A DNA stretch of 64,000 nucleotides, from contig OY856188.1 in NCBI GenBank assembly GCA_963693315.1, forward strand, positions 163,142,002-163,206,001, given 5' to 3'. The notes beneath the pieces are model-generated. The model saw only the letters and a program-made list of their open reading frames with translations, had not been told where the DNA came from and did not search any database. Position numbers and translations under genes: made by a program. Of the stretch, positions 1 to 10,298 are shown piece after piece; position 1 is the first letter of the stretch, and every line of letters starts with the position of its first letter. The DNA is from Diogma glabrata (Eukaryota > Arthropoda > Insecta > Diptera > Cylindrotomidae).

Positions 1-2204
1 CATTGTATCAATTCCGGGTTATGCCCTTTGGATTGTGCAATGCTCCCCAGACAATGTGTCGGCTAATGCACAAAGTGATACCACATCAATATCACGAAAA
101 TGTCTTTGTTTATTTAGATGATCTATTGGTAGTCTCTTCCACGTTCCAGGAACATATGGAATTGCTGTCCAAAGTCTCTTCATTGTTAAGAGCGGCTGGG
201 TTAACAATAAACCTCAAGAAAAGTAAATTTGTTCTGAGAGAGGTGAAATATTTGGGGTTTTTGGTTGGTGAAGATGGTCTTCGAACAGACCCTGACAAGG
301 TAAGAGCTGTAGCAGAGTATCCAGCTCCATCTACAGTAAAACAAATACGTAGACTATTGGGAATGGCTGGTTGGTACCAACGTTTCATACCAAATTATGC
401 AAACGTGGTATCACCAATTACAGATTTATTAAAGAAGAGTTCGGGGAAATTGAAATGGACATTAGAAGCGCAAGCTGCTTTCGAAAATTTAAAACGATTG
501 CTGACTACAGCACCGGTATTAGTAAACCCTGACTATAATAAAGAGTTCTTTATTAGATGCGATGCGAGTCTGACAGGGATAGGTAGTGTGTTGTATCAGG
601 TTGATACTGACAGACAAGAGTGTCCGATAGCCTTCATGTCGAAAAAACTGAACAAAGCTCAGAGAAATTACTCAGTTTCTGAGCTCGAATGTCTTGCGGC
701 AATTCTGAGTGTGAAGAAATTCAGGGGCTATGTTGAAGGTCACCGATTTACAATTGTGACTGATCACTCAAGTCTGAAGTGGCTTATGTCACAGAAGGAC
801 TTGTGTGGTCGTCTGGCTAGGTGGAGCCTAAAACTCCAACATATGGATTTTACCATTGTCCACCAAAAAGGTACCCAAAATATAGTCCCTGATGCTCTAT
901 CTCGTCTTTATGACGATACACACGAGGAATTGACGGAAGCATTAACACATCACATTAACGACATTAAAATCGACAATGAAGGTTATCGGCACAACGAATA
1001 TACGGATATGATAGCTAAAGTTCAATCATCACCCAAGGACTTTCCATCTGTTAAAGTCGTGGATGATAAGCTATACATACGTATTGAGCCAAGACCTGAT
1101 GCAATACCCAACGATGTTCCTGTGTGGAAACTCTGGGTACCAAAACCGATGACTTCCAACATGATTCAGAAACATCATGATGATAGTACTGCTGCTCATG
1201 AAGGTGTTAAAAAGACTTTAGAATTACTTCGACGTCTTTATTATTGGCCGGGCATGGCGTCACAGGTACACAACTATGTTGTGTCCTGCGACACATGTAA
1301 ACAAACAAAAGCCACGAATCAGATATTGCGTCCTCCGATGCAATATCAATTCGAAACAGCACGTCCATGGCAGAGAGTCTATATAGATTTTTTGGGACCG
1401 TACCCTCGTTCTACACTTGGGAATACGGTGTTATTGATAGTTCTGGATCATGCTACGAAGTTTGTACTACTGAAACCACTTAGGAACGCAACTTCACCGA
1501 AGGTGAATGCTTTTCTAAGGAATGAAGTGTTTCTTACATATGGGGTACCAGAGTTTCTGCACAGTGACAATGGCAAACAGTTCACTAGTAGGAACTTTCA
1601 AAGTCTTTTGTCAGATTTCGGCATTAAACACATTAGGACCGGTGTTTATAGTCCTCAAAGCAACGCGTCAGAGCGGGTCAATAGGTCAGTTTTAGCAGCA
1701 ATTCGAGCGTTCATTAAAGGTCAACACACCAAGTGGGATTCACAAATTGGTGAAATCGCATATGCACTGCGGGCTGCAGTACATTCTGCTACCAAGTACT
1801 CACCGTACTATTTATTATTTGGTCAACATCCAATATCGGATGGGAATACTTACCATTTGTTGAGATCACTACACAAGCTTGGTGAAGATGCTGGTGAGGA
1901 AATAGAACGCTCTGATCATTTGACTCTGCTCAGGAACCGGGTTCAACAAAATTTAAAAGCAGCTTTTAAGAAATCGCAACATCAGTACAACCTGCGATCT
2001 AAACTACGGACTTTTCAACCGCAACAACGTGTGTTTGTACGGCAACACCATTTGAGTGACGCTACAAAAAAGTTCTCGGCAAAATTGGCTCCAAAGTTCT
2101 TACCTGCAATGATTAAGACTAAGATTGGAAATGTACTCTACGAGTGCACAGATATGAGCGGTAAGAATCTTGGAGTCCATCACGCGAAAGACATCAGGGA
2201 ATGA
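1..2204 (+). CDS. Ty3/gypsy pol, C-terminal part (copy 1): RT, RNase H, integrase
   Basis: This is the distal part of a gypsy-class polyprotein; its start lies outside the window. The frame is open to the stop at 2202-2204. Residues are counted from the first methionine: the reverse transcriptase motif YLDD lies near residue 37, the RNase H motif CDAS near 188, the integrase HHCC zinc site near 392-436 and the catalytic D, D, E triad near 461, 521 and 557. It is nearly identical to the second copy (14640-16842), with scattered substitutions such as Val/Ile and Arg/Gly changes. No frameshift is visible, so it is either active or recently active. The left LTR, leader and gag are not in view. 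The protein would copy element RNA into DNA and integrate it. Confidence 0.93.
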   Translation, partial: LYQFRVMPFGLCNAPQTMCRLMHKVIPHQYHENVFVYLDDLLVVSSTFQEHMELLSKVSSLLRAAGLTINLKKSKFVLREVKYLGFLVGEDGLRTDPDKVRAVAEYPAPSTVKQIRRLLGMAGWYQRFIPNYANVVSPITDLLKKSSGKLKWTLEAQAAFENLKRLLTTAPVLVNPDYNKEFFIRCDASLTGIGSVLYQVDTDRQECPIAFMSKKLNKAQRNYSVSELECLAAILSVKKFRGYVEGHRFTIVTDHSSLKWLMSQKDLCGRLARWSLKLQHMDFTIVHQKGTQNIVPDALSRLYDDTHEELTEALTHHINDIKIDNEGYRHNEYTDMIAKVQSSPKDFPSVKVVDDKLYIRIEPRPDAIPNDVPVWKLWVPKPMTSNMIQKHHDDSTAAHEGVKKTLELLRRLYYWPGMASQVHNYVVSCDTCKQTKATNQILRPPMQYQFETARPWQRVYIDFLGPYPRSTLGNTVLLIVLDHATKFVLLKPLRNATSPKVNAFLRNEVFLTYGVPEFLHSDNGKQFTSRNFQSLLSDFGIKHIRTGVYSPQSNASERVNRSVLAAIRAFIKGQHTKWDSQIGEIAYALRAAVHSATKYSPYYLLFGQHPISDGNTYHLLRSLHKLGEDAGEEIERSDHLTLLRNRVQQNLKAAFKKSQHQYNLRSKLRTFQPQQRVFVRQHHLSDATKKFSAKLAPKFLPAMIKTKIGNVLYECTDMSGKNLGVHHAKDIRE

Positions 2205-2528
2205 TGTCTTTTCGTTAGGTAGGGTTGTTCCTCTGGCTGATTGTCGTCTCTGGGGTTCACATCTTCAGGTCATACTTACTGGTTGTATCGGGGTGTCCAT
2301 GGTGCTGACGTTCGGATGGATGGTCGGTCTCAATACTCAGTGAAGTTCTTAAGGACTTCATGAGTATTGGAACCGGTCATCGGTCTTGACGCCAGTGACT
2401 GTGGGTATCTCGATCCCAGATACAGTTTAATAAGTGGAAGTAGTTCGGTGGTTTTCTGTCATGGAGGGGATGGCGACGTTTTTGTGATTTCAAGAGTAGA
2501 AATCTTGATTTTTACCTTGAATTCATGG
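2205..2528 (+). other. Spacer between pol and 3' LTR, gypsy copy 1
   Basis: This untranslated stretch is also present at 16843-17166 in copy 2 with few differences. A purine-rich run (TGGAGGGGATGG) near 2462 resembles a polypurine tract, but it lies about 65 bp before the LTR rather than touching it. Short open frames here are not convincing genes. Confidence 0.6.
2331..2369 (+). promoter_or_regulatory. Stem-loop downstream of pol (copy 1)
   Basis: A near-perfect palindrome with outer arms CAATACTCA and TGAGTATTG around GAAGTTCTTAAGGACTTC. The same structure occurs at 16969-17007, with arm changes that still pair through G-U wobbles. It may be an RNA element of the retrotransposon transcript. 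Confidence 0.5.
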
Positions 2529-3546
2529 TGTAACGATCGCAATAATCGCAAAACAATAATAAAACCAAATTCATCTTCGTTTTCAATTCAATAAAAATGT
2601 ATTTCATTAGTTTCCGTTCATTTTTACATTAATAATAATTTTAAAATTTTCTAAAACTTAACTGCTAGTTAAATTTCGAATATACTATAAAAAGCAAACG
2701 AACGTACTCAATTTTATTTCCAATTCTGATGAACAGATGTCGTTGTTAATCTTTGTTGAATTTTCAATATTACACGATGACATGAGAAGATGGAAAGAAA
2801 AATCACATTTTTTTGATTTTGGATTAAATTAATTAGAGTCTGATAATTGAAATTAAAAAAGTTACTTTTGGTGTTGAATGTTGAACTTAAAACATAACTT
2901 GCTAGATGAAAAGTTTGACTCAAATTAAATTAAATCAATTATTAAAATTGAATAAAAATAAAGGAAATACAAATAATGTAAGGTATTTGCTTTTACTAAA
3001 TGTCGAAGTTATAACAAAGTTAATAAAATAAAAGTATTGGATAAAAATAAAAGCCTATAATTATAACTTGATAAGGCAGCTATTGATATTGTGTTGGGCG
3101 ATATTTGGATGGAAAGTCGGAGGTTTGAATTGGATCGGTCTATGGTGTTTTGTAAAGGACTGACATTGGAATTGTGCTGGCCGGTATTTGTATGGAAAGG
3201 CTGATATTTGAATTGGATTGATTTATATTTGTTTGGAACAGACTGATATTGGAACTGGATCGGTCGATTATTGTTTTTGAAGGGCGGAAAACTAAAGGAC
3301 TGGATCAGATTTAAATGGAATACCTCATCATTCAAGATCCACCAATATAATAAGTTAAGTTATCATATTTTGTTTATTTTATATTTTCTTTCTCTCATAA
3401 TAGTTAGTTATTTTGAAATGTTAGGCTAATTAGTCAGCGTTAAGAGATCCCAAAGTCCAGAATCGTATGGAACATTCGTTTCCCAAAAGAAAAAATAGGT
3501 TAAAATATACTAAAATTATAAGTGTAAAAGTCCAAAGCCACCTACA
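2529..3546 (+). repeat. 3' LTR of gypsy copy 1 (variant type)
   Basis: It begins TGTAACGATCGC exactly as the copy 2 LTRs do and matches them for about 300 bp. It then diverges strongly through the middle and becomes recognisable again near 3443-3546 (AAGAGATCCCAAAG...). The likely end is the CA at 3545-3546. It is about 1018 bp long against 1255 bp for copy 2. The Smurf-like segment found in the copy 2 LTRs is absent here. The right boundary is inferred by alignment and is uncertain by about 20 bp. Confidence 0.7.
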
Positions 3547-3562
3547 GTGGCACTCGCAATAA

Positions 3563-4769
3563 CCTTGGAAGACATATAACGCTAATAAAACACCTGAAAC
3601 CCATAGCGCCTATAAGAAAGCCAGAAATATTAGTAAATACAAAATAGACTTGGACAAAGAAGCGTTTATCCAGAAGAAAGCAAAGAAATTCGCCGAGCAC
3701 CCATCTGGCTCACGTAGTTTCTTTCAGGCAGTTAAATCAGTCCAGAGCAATTTTACTCGATCCTCTATTCCAACCTTAGTTCTGAATGACATTCCAGTGA
3801 GCGACTCGAAAGAGAAGGCGGATCTTTTGGGTCGTATATTCGCAGAAAACTCAAACATAGTTGAACCTCCCCATTCTCCTACACTCATTCCCCCAGTTGT
3901 AACGAAAATGAAACCAATTATTTTTCGTTGCAATATTGTACGGAAAATGCTTCTTTCTGTCAATATCAACAAATCTGCTGGCCCCGACGGTATTCCACCC
4001 CTCATTCTTAAAAATTTTGCTAGGCAACTAGCTCTAATTTTAACAAAAATTTTCTATTTATCTTATAAAACCGGAATATTTCCCGACTCTTGGAAGCTGG
4101 CCAGCGTTCAACCCATACCAAAGAAAGGCAGTAAGACAGATCCTAACAATTATAGACCAATTGCAATTCTGTCAGTTTTAGCTAAAATATTTGAAAAATA
4201 TGTTAACTACAATTTAATAGATTATTTGGAAGTGTCGCGAATTATTGATGATAAACAGTATGGTTTTCGTAGAAGTCATGCTACAGGTGATCTGTTAGCC
4301 TACGTATCCCATCTCTGGAACAAATCGCTGGAAAACCATGGTGAAACATTCAGTATTTCACTTGACATTTCTAAAGCATTTGATAAAGTGTGGCATAAAA
4401 ATCTCATAGCTAAATTAAAATCTTATGGCATAGACCATCTTACTGTCTCATGGATTTATAGTTTTCTTACAGGTCGCCAATTTCATGTTAATTTAGATGG
4501 TATCACATCCAATATTTTCACAACCAATGCTGGGGTTCCCCAAGGTTCTGCACTCTCACCAACCTTGTTTCTTCTATACATTAATGACTTACTTATTTCC
4601 ACAGTGCACCCAATCCATAGTTTTGCTGATGACAGCACATTGCATGCATCACATGCATCTCCTAAATTTCGATCTCATTCTGCAGTTACCACTGATAGAG
4701 AGCTGCTAATTGATTCTATCAACAAAGATGTGGAGCGTATAATGGAATGGGGAGATCGTAATCTTGTTT

Positions 4770-4774
<5 letters not shown>
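3563..4774 (+). pseudogene. Jockey-like reverse transcriptase, first segment
   Basis: The open frame from 3563 encodes the N-terminal and palm region of a LINE reverse transcriptase. The fingers motif NKSAGPDGIP, then NNYRPIAILS, DISKAFDKVWH, GVPQGSALSP and the catalytic FADDS box appear in order. The frame has no ATG at its start and is 5'-truncated against the copy 1 LTR. It is cut at 4774 by the RTE insertion, and any reading past that point runs into the RTE's tail. Without the insertion it continues at 8148. The family makes element RNA/DNA hybrids at a nicked target site; this copy cannot do so intact. Confidence 0.85.
4761..4774 (+). repeat. Target-site duplication of RTE insertion, left
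   Basis: ATCTTGTTTCATTT here is repeated at 8134-8147 on the other side of the RTE element. In both copies it reads in the jockey frame as the residues before FNATKT. Confidence 0.85.
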
Positions 4775-4804
<30 letters not shown>

Positions 4805-7800
4805 GCGTTCATGCTCCATGTAGGAGCGTTGCCAGGCTAATCAGCTTCGAATATTCACCACGGTCATTCGCAACAGCGACATAGTTACCATGGCAGCCGA
4901 TTTTTTTAAGGTCGTTTATTACGTCAGTCTCCCATTGTAGTCGTGGTCTTCCTCGCGGTCTACCACTCCCTGGGGTACTAACGTACATTTTTCTAATCAT
5001 TCCAGACTGTGAATCGGCTCGTAGAACATGCCCAAACCAAGCAATCCTGTTAGAACGGATGCAACCTATTATATCAGGACCCTCAAGAAGGTCTCTGATC
5101 TCAAAGTTATACCGGGTTCTATACTCTCCATCGTCTGTCTTAAGTGGACCAAAAATGTAGCGTAGGATCTTACGCTCAAATACAGATAAATGCGATTCGT
5201 CATTTTGTGTAAGGGTCCACGTTTGTGACCCATACATCACAACCGGTCTAATCAATGTCTTGTATAACTTGAGCTTGGTGTTAGTTGATACATACGGTGA
5301 TCCAAGGAGAGGTTTAATTGAGTAGAAAGTTCGATTACCTGCAGCGATTCGAGCTTTAATATCTGTAAGTATGCTGTTGTTTGAGTCAAGCATTGATCCC
5401 AAATATTTAAAAGATTCAACTCCCTCAATTCGCTCATCGCCGCACATTAAATCTTTCTTCTCAGCCTCTCTTGAAACATTCATATGTTTGGTTTTATTGT
5501 AGTTAATTTGCAGACCAATTTTCCTAGCACCACTCTCAAGCGACTTGAAAGTCTCACTCATAACAGCTTCACTTCGGCCGAGGATGACAACATCATCAGC
5601 GTAAGCAATCATCTGTACTGAGTTTATTGACAAGATATTGTTATTAGTCGGTAGTTTCTTTTGACGGCACACATATTCCAAGGCTAGATTAAAAAGTATA
5701 GGAGAGATAGCATCACCTTGTCTTAATCCGGAGTCGACTTTAAAAAATTTTGATATTTCGTTCTCTACTCGCACACAGCATTGAGAGTTCTGTACTGTCA
5801 TTTTGCATAGTGATACCAGTTTACCAGGAATTCCCATTGACACCAGAGCAGACCATAGAGTCTCTCGTTCGAGAGAGTCGTAGGCCTGCCTGAAATCAAT
5901 GAAAAGTTGGTGCACAGGTATGTTGAACTCTCGACACTTTTCCAAAATCATCCTTATCGAGAAAAGTGCATCAGTGGTACCTCGGCCCCGCCGGAAACCA
6001 CACTGATATTCTCCAAATAGTTGTTCAGCAAAAGGATTGATTTTGGATAGCAAAATGTAGGAAAAGATCTTATATGCTGTGCAGAGGAGAGCGATTCCTC
6101 TGTAGTTTGCACATTGTAGGCGATTACCTTTTTTATGGATTGGTATCAGCATAGCTTTGTTCCAGTCCTGTGGCATGGTTTCAGTCCTCCAGATCATTTG
6201 AACAAGTTCAAACAATCTTGAGGATAGAGTTTCGCCACCATGTACAATCATTTCGGATGTTATATCGTCGATACCAGGTGCTTTATTGCATTTTAATTTT
6301 GACAGCGCCGCATCGAATTCCTCTTTGGTGGGTTCGTCTACATGTACCTTTGACGCACGAATAAGCTTTGCTCGTCGCCCGACTTGTTGCTGGTCACTTA
6401 AGTTGAGAAGATTCTCAAAATAAGCGGCCCAAGTATCTAAAATATTTTTAAGGTCTACTTGTAGCTCCCCATCTTCGTTTTGAATAGCAGTCGATCTAGT
6501 TTGAGGGCCCTTCCTTAAGGTTTTAACCTGTTGAAAGAAGTTACGCGATTGATGTTCCTTATTGAAGCTTTCAATCTCCTCACACTGTCTCTTCCACCAT
6601 TCTCTCTTCGTTCGTCTACATAGCTTTGTAACGGCTTGTCTTGCCAGTTTATAGTTCTCCTTCGTGGACCTGGTATTGCGTCCTTGTAGACACTTCAGAT
6701 AGCAATCTCTTTTGTATTGAATAGCGTCAAGACATGCTTGATCCATCCATGGCTTCTGGGAGTGGTTCTGTGGTCGTCCAAGTATTCCCTCAGCAGCGCT
6801 TAAAACAGCATCTTTGAGCAAATACCATGACTTATCGACGTCTCCATTAATGGTTTCTGATTTCTCCAATGTTTCGGCAATATGGATTTGATATCTCTCT
6901 TCTGTTTCAGCATTCTTTAATGATGAGATGTTAAAACGATTCCGTTGATTGAATTTTGGAATGCCTGGATTTGGGAAGTGGAACCTTATCGTTGCACATA
7001 CAAGGAAGTGATCACTTCCAATGTATGCACCTCTAAAGGATCGCACATCCCGAACGCTCGAAAAGAAACGTGCTGTTACTAGAACGTGATCAATTTGATT
7101 TCGAGTGTTTCCATTCGGTGAGACCCAAGTCTGTTTATGAATCGATCGATGCGGAAAGAACGTACTGGCAATTCTCAAATTATTTGATAATGCAAACTCA
7201 GTCATTCTCTCACCATTATCATTCGAATTCAAATGCAGGCTGTTGGGACCCACCACATTTCCATAAGAGATATCTCCTCCAACCTGTCCATTAAAGTCAC
7301 CAAGAACCATAATGAAGTCGCGTGTTGGTGTTTGTTTCATAACCTCTTCCAGTGCTATGTAGAAATTATCCTTCTCGTCGACGGTCTTAGCTTCAGTAGG
7401 TGCATGCACGGCAATAAGAGAAATATTGTTATATGTACCACGTACACGTAGGTAGCAGATCCTCTCACTGACCGGGATGAATTTCATCACGGCTTCTTGT
7501 ATACGTGCACCAACAAGAAAGCCAGTACCAAATTCTCTTCGAGAAGGATGACCACTACAGTATAGAGAGTGACTATCCAAATCTTGTTTTCCGATTATCG
7601 GCTGTCTAATTTCTTGTAGAGCAATAATATCCATCCTATACCTCTCAGCCTCTGTTTCCAGACTTATAAGAGCATCAGGAGCGCTCAGGCTGCGCACGTT
7701 CCTCGTTCCGATTCGGTAGTCTGGTCCTTTTTCACGTCCAGGTAAAATTCTGTTTTGTTGTCCGGGTCTGTTTTTCTTTTTCTGATCACCAAATTTAACA

Positions 7801-8133
7801 TATTAGTTTTTTTCCGGGGTTAGGGTGTTAACCTTAGGCCCAACCCAAATTGTCGTGAATGGGTCCGTTCTGCATATTAAGGTCACCAGAAACAACCTTT
7901 TTACACGTTTATATAGCGAGCCGCTTGATTCAAGACAGATGCCCGCTCCAAGCCGCCCCTGACATGGAGAACAGACGCTTGAGTCGCATTGGTTGTAAGG
8001 CGCCAATTCGCCGTGATGTAGCGTCATTGACTAAGCAGTTTTTACTCTGCTTGTCTCCAATACACCAACCTAATTCTGTCAGCATTACCCAGGCAGCACG
8101 GCGTGGACGTCGAATTTAGGATTTCGCTACCCT
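4775..8133 (-). mobile_element. RTE-like LINE, near full length
   Basis: A 3.36-kb minus-strand non-LTR element between two 14-bp duplications. Its A tail is the T run at about 4775-4801. Its 3' untranslated part is only a few bases (stop at 4809-4811, then ACGCC), which is typical of the RTE clade. The 5' end at 8133 is followed by about 100 bp of leader before the first ATG. The clean duplication and long tail suggest a fairly recent insertion. Confidence 0.85.
4809..8027 (-). pseudogene. RTE endonuclease-reverse transcriptase with one in-frame stop
   Basis: From ATG at 8027 a 74-codon frame runs to TAA at 7803-7805. The same frame then stays open to the stop at 4809, giving about 998 more codons. 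The second part starts with an AP-type endonuclease (ALQEIR near the start, then GDFNGQVGGD and a terminal SDH). Reverse transcriptase follows, with FIDFRQAYDSLERETLW, GLRQGDAISP and YADDVVILG, and the RTE C-terminal region with WTLT, ILRYIFGP, IAWFGHV and GRPRGRPRLQW. The large frame has no ATG ahead of the endonuclease, so either the TAA is a disabling mutation or it is read through. Domain order and length fit RTE proteins. Confidence 0.85.
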
Positions 8134-8147
8134 ATCTTGTTTCATTT
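8134..8147 (+). repeat. Target-site duplication of RTE insertion, right
   Basis: Second copy of the 14-bp ATCTTGTTTCATTT. The jockey reading frame resumes directly after it. Confidence 0.85.
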
Positions 8148-8715
8148 AATGCAACCAAAACCAAACTATGCCGTCTTTCTCGAATAGAGCGACATAAAAA
8201 TTTTCCTATTAAAATAAACCACGAGGAATTGCGTGAGGTTGAATCAGTTAGACTTCTTGGAGTGGATATTCAATATAACCTGAAATGGAATAAACATGTG
8301 TTCAACCTCGCTAAATCTGCAATGCAAAAATTATCATTCTTGAGTCGATGTAAAAAGTATTTCAATCCCGAGCAAATTTTGCTAATCTTCAAGTCCTTTA
8401 TTCGTCCATGTATGGAGTACTGCTGTCATGTTTGGGGAGGTGCTTGTCAGTCAACAATAAAATGTCTAGACTCTGTACAGAGAAAAGCAATATGGTTGAT
8501 TGGTAATACCGAACTAACGGACCAGCTTGATTCACTCCAGCACAGAAGAAATGTGGCTGAATTATCAATCTACTATAAATATAACTTTAGCGAATTCTCC
8601 TCTAAGGAAATACAAAATATCCTTCCATCGTGTGCGCAGTATAATCGACAAACAAGAGCTGCCGAGTTATCCCATCCATTTGTTGTACAAATACCTCGTT
8701 GCAGAACTGTGTCCT
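8148..8715 (+). pseudogene. Jockey-like reverse transcriptase, middle segment
   Basis: Continues the thumb and C-terminal region of the LINE protein: an RLLGVDIQYNLKWNKHV block, then LNRCKKYF-like SRCKKYF, FIRPCMEYCCHVWGG and the SVQRKA helix. It is in frame with 3563-4774 once the RTE element and one duplication are removed. It is interrupted at 8715 by the gypsy LTR; the apparent stop at 8718-8720 lies inside that LTR. A close relative on the minus strand at 42.7-43.8 kb has the same blocks. Confidence 0.85.
8712..8715 (+). repeat. Target-site duplication TCCT of gypsy copy 2, left
   Basis: TCCT immediately precedes TGTAACG of the 5' LTR and recurs at 18422-18425 just after the 3' LTR. A 4-bp duplication fits Ty3/gypsy integration. 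Confidence 0.8.
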
Positions 8716-9970
8716 TGTAACGATCGCAATAATCACGAAACAATAATAAAACCAAATTCATCTTCGCTTTCAATTCAATAAAAATGCATTTCATTAGTTT
8801 CCGTTCATTCTTACATTAATAATAATTTTAAAATTTTCTAAAACTTAACTGCTAGTTAAATTTTGAACATACTATAAAAAGCAAACGAACGTACTAAATT
8901 TTTATTTCCAATGCTAATGAACAGACGTCGTTGTTAATCATTACTGAATTTTCGGAGATTGCCCGATTTTGTTTTGACATCATAAGATGGAAAAATCAAA
9001 ATCACATTTTGCAATTTCATAATTTAAAAATAATATTTGATTCCATTTTTGTGATTCAAAAGAATTGGTCAATTGTTTGTTAGGAAGATTATTCCTATTT
9101 TTTATATTATATTTAAACGTGGATTTAATTTAATATAAGTTTGTAATAATTAAATTATTTCTTCATTCCATTTTCTGCTTTTAAAGAGAAAACATTTTAA
9201 TTGTGCTTTTATGTTATGCAAGATTATATTTTCGTGAAATTAAATTCATAACAAATAAATGTAGTTATAATAAGTGAAATGATAACAACATATTAAAATG
9301 TATCGATTATTGTGTATACAAAATATATCACAAAATAATTTTAAAGTGATACTGAAAAATTATGTAAATCTTTCGAATGAATAAAAAAAATTATCGTAAT
9401 TCATTTACATTAGTGTCACATGCGAAATATGAACTTAATTCTTTAAACAACTTTAATAAAAATGTATAATAAATGTTGGTTCGTAAAGCAACTTATAATT
9501 TTTATTTGAATTACGAACAAAGTGGAATATTCACGCCGCAATGGGGTACAAAAAAAATACGAATAATAGTTTTATGTGCCAGGAACCTCGCTCGAAAGGA
9601 TCTATTTTTTGATGGTGATCAATTTCGTATAACAAAATCAGATGCTGTTGAGTTTTGGAAAATCAAACTAATAACTTAAAACAACAGAATATTGATGACA
9701 GCAATCAACAGTTGCAACTAAGGTATTTATTATTAATATTTATGTTAATTTTAATTTAGACATTACTTTTGTAATGTCGAGATAAACTAAGGAAAAAGAT
9801 AATAAGAGATTCCCAAATCTCGGATTCGAATGGGAACGGTCTGTTCACTCCGAATTCCTTTAAGTACCGTAACATTACTATTAATTTCTTTTTATATATA
9901 TATTTGTATTACCAAAGGTCCAAATATAATAAATTGGCACCGTAACAGGGCCAACAATGCAAATATAATA
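8716..9970 (+). repeat. 5' LTR of gypsy copy 2
   Basis: Begins TGTAACGATCGC and ends CAAATATAATA. It is identical in length to the 3' LTR at 17167-18421. It contains a 68-codon ATG-initiated ORF (9473-9679). The last 50 bp hold a 39-bp tandem duplication that includes a primer-site-like sequence. Confidence 0.92.
9473..9679 (+). pseudogene. LTR ORF with captured Smurf-type C2 exon fragment
   Basis: This 68-residue ORF lies wholly inside the 5' LTR and is repeated at 17924-18130 in the 3' LTR. Residues 25-45 (9545-9607), including KKIRIIVLCARNLARKDLF, closely resemble the start of the C2 domain of Smurf-family (NEDD4-type) ubiquitin ligases. In those proteins the C2 domain binds membrane lipid. 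Similarity stops abruptly on both sides, as if a short exon piece had been captured. The flanking residues match nothing I recognise. Only the first strands of a C2 fold are present, so it cannot work as one. Expression as a peptide is possible but unsupported. Confidence 0.55.
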
Positions 9971-9997
9971 AATTGGCGTTCGAAACAAAGACCAGTA
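9921..9997 (+). repeat. Tandem LTR-end / primer-binding-like duplication
   Basis: The block CAAATATAATAAATTGGC starts at 9921 and again at 9960, a 39-bp offset. The first copy continues as TGGCACCGTAACAGGG (9935-9950), which resembles primer sites of insect gypsy elements. The second marks the actual LTR boundary at 9970 and continues TGGCGTTCGAAAC. The first unit is also inside the 3' LTR. It therefore appears that the LTR end has shifted past an older primer site. Confidence 0.5.
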
Positions 9998-10298
9998 GGA
10001 GTCTGGTGTATTGGACCCTTGGATTTGGTTTTTTTTAAAGAACCGTAATGATTTTTTGTAATAACTAGGGCGTTGCCAACTGGTTATTTTGCGTAAAATA
10101 AATTGTCTTTCCGGTTATAACCAGTTTGGGTTGTTTTACATATATTTTTTTTCTTCTTTTGTCAAACCAGTTTATGGTTTTGTTTTTTTAATATTGTAAA
10201 AATATTTTATATACATTTGGAAGTTGAATATTTTATATAAAATTTGCAATAACCTTTGTTATTGGATTTCGTATTATATATTTTGAATTTTGTTAAGA

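Noticed and set aside
2367..2594. ORF spanning the pol-LTR spacer (also 17002-17232)
   Set aside because: Runs across the LTR boundary and has no recognisable features; no ATG-based gene needed.
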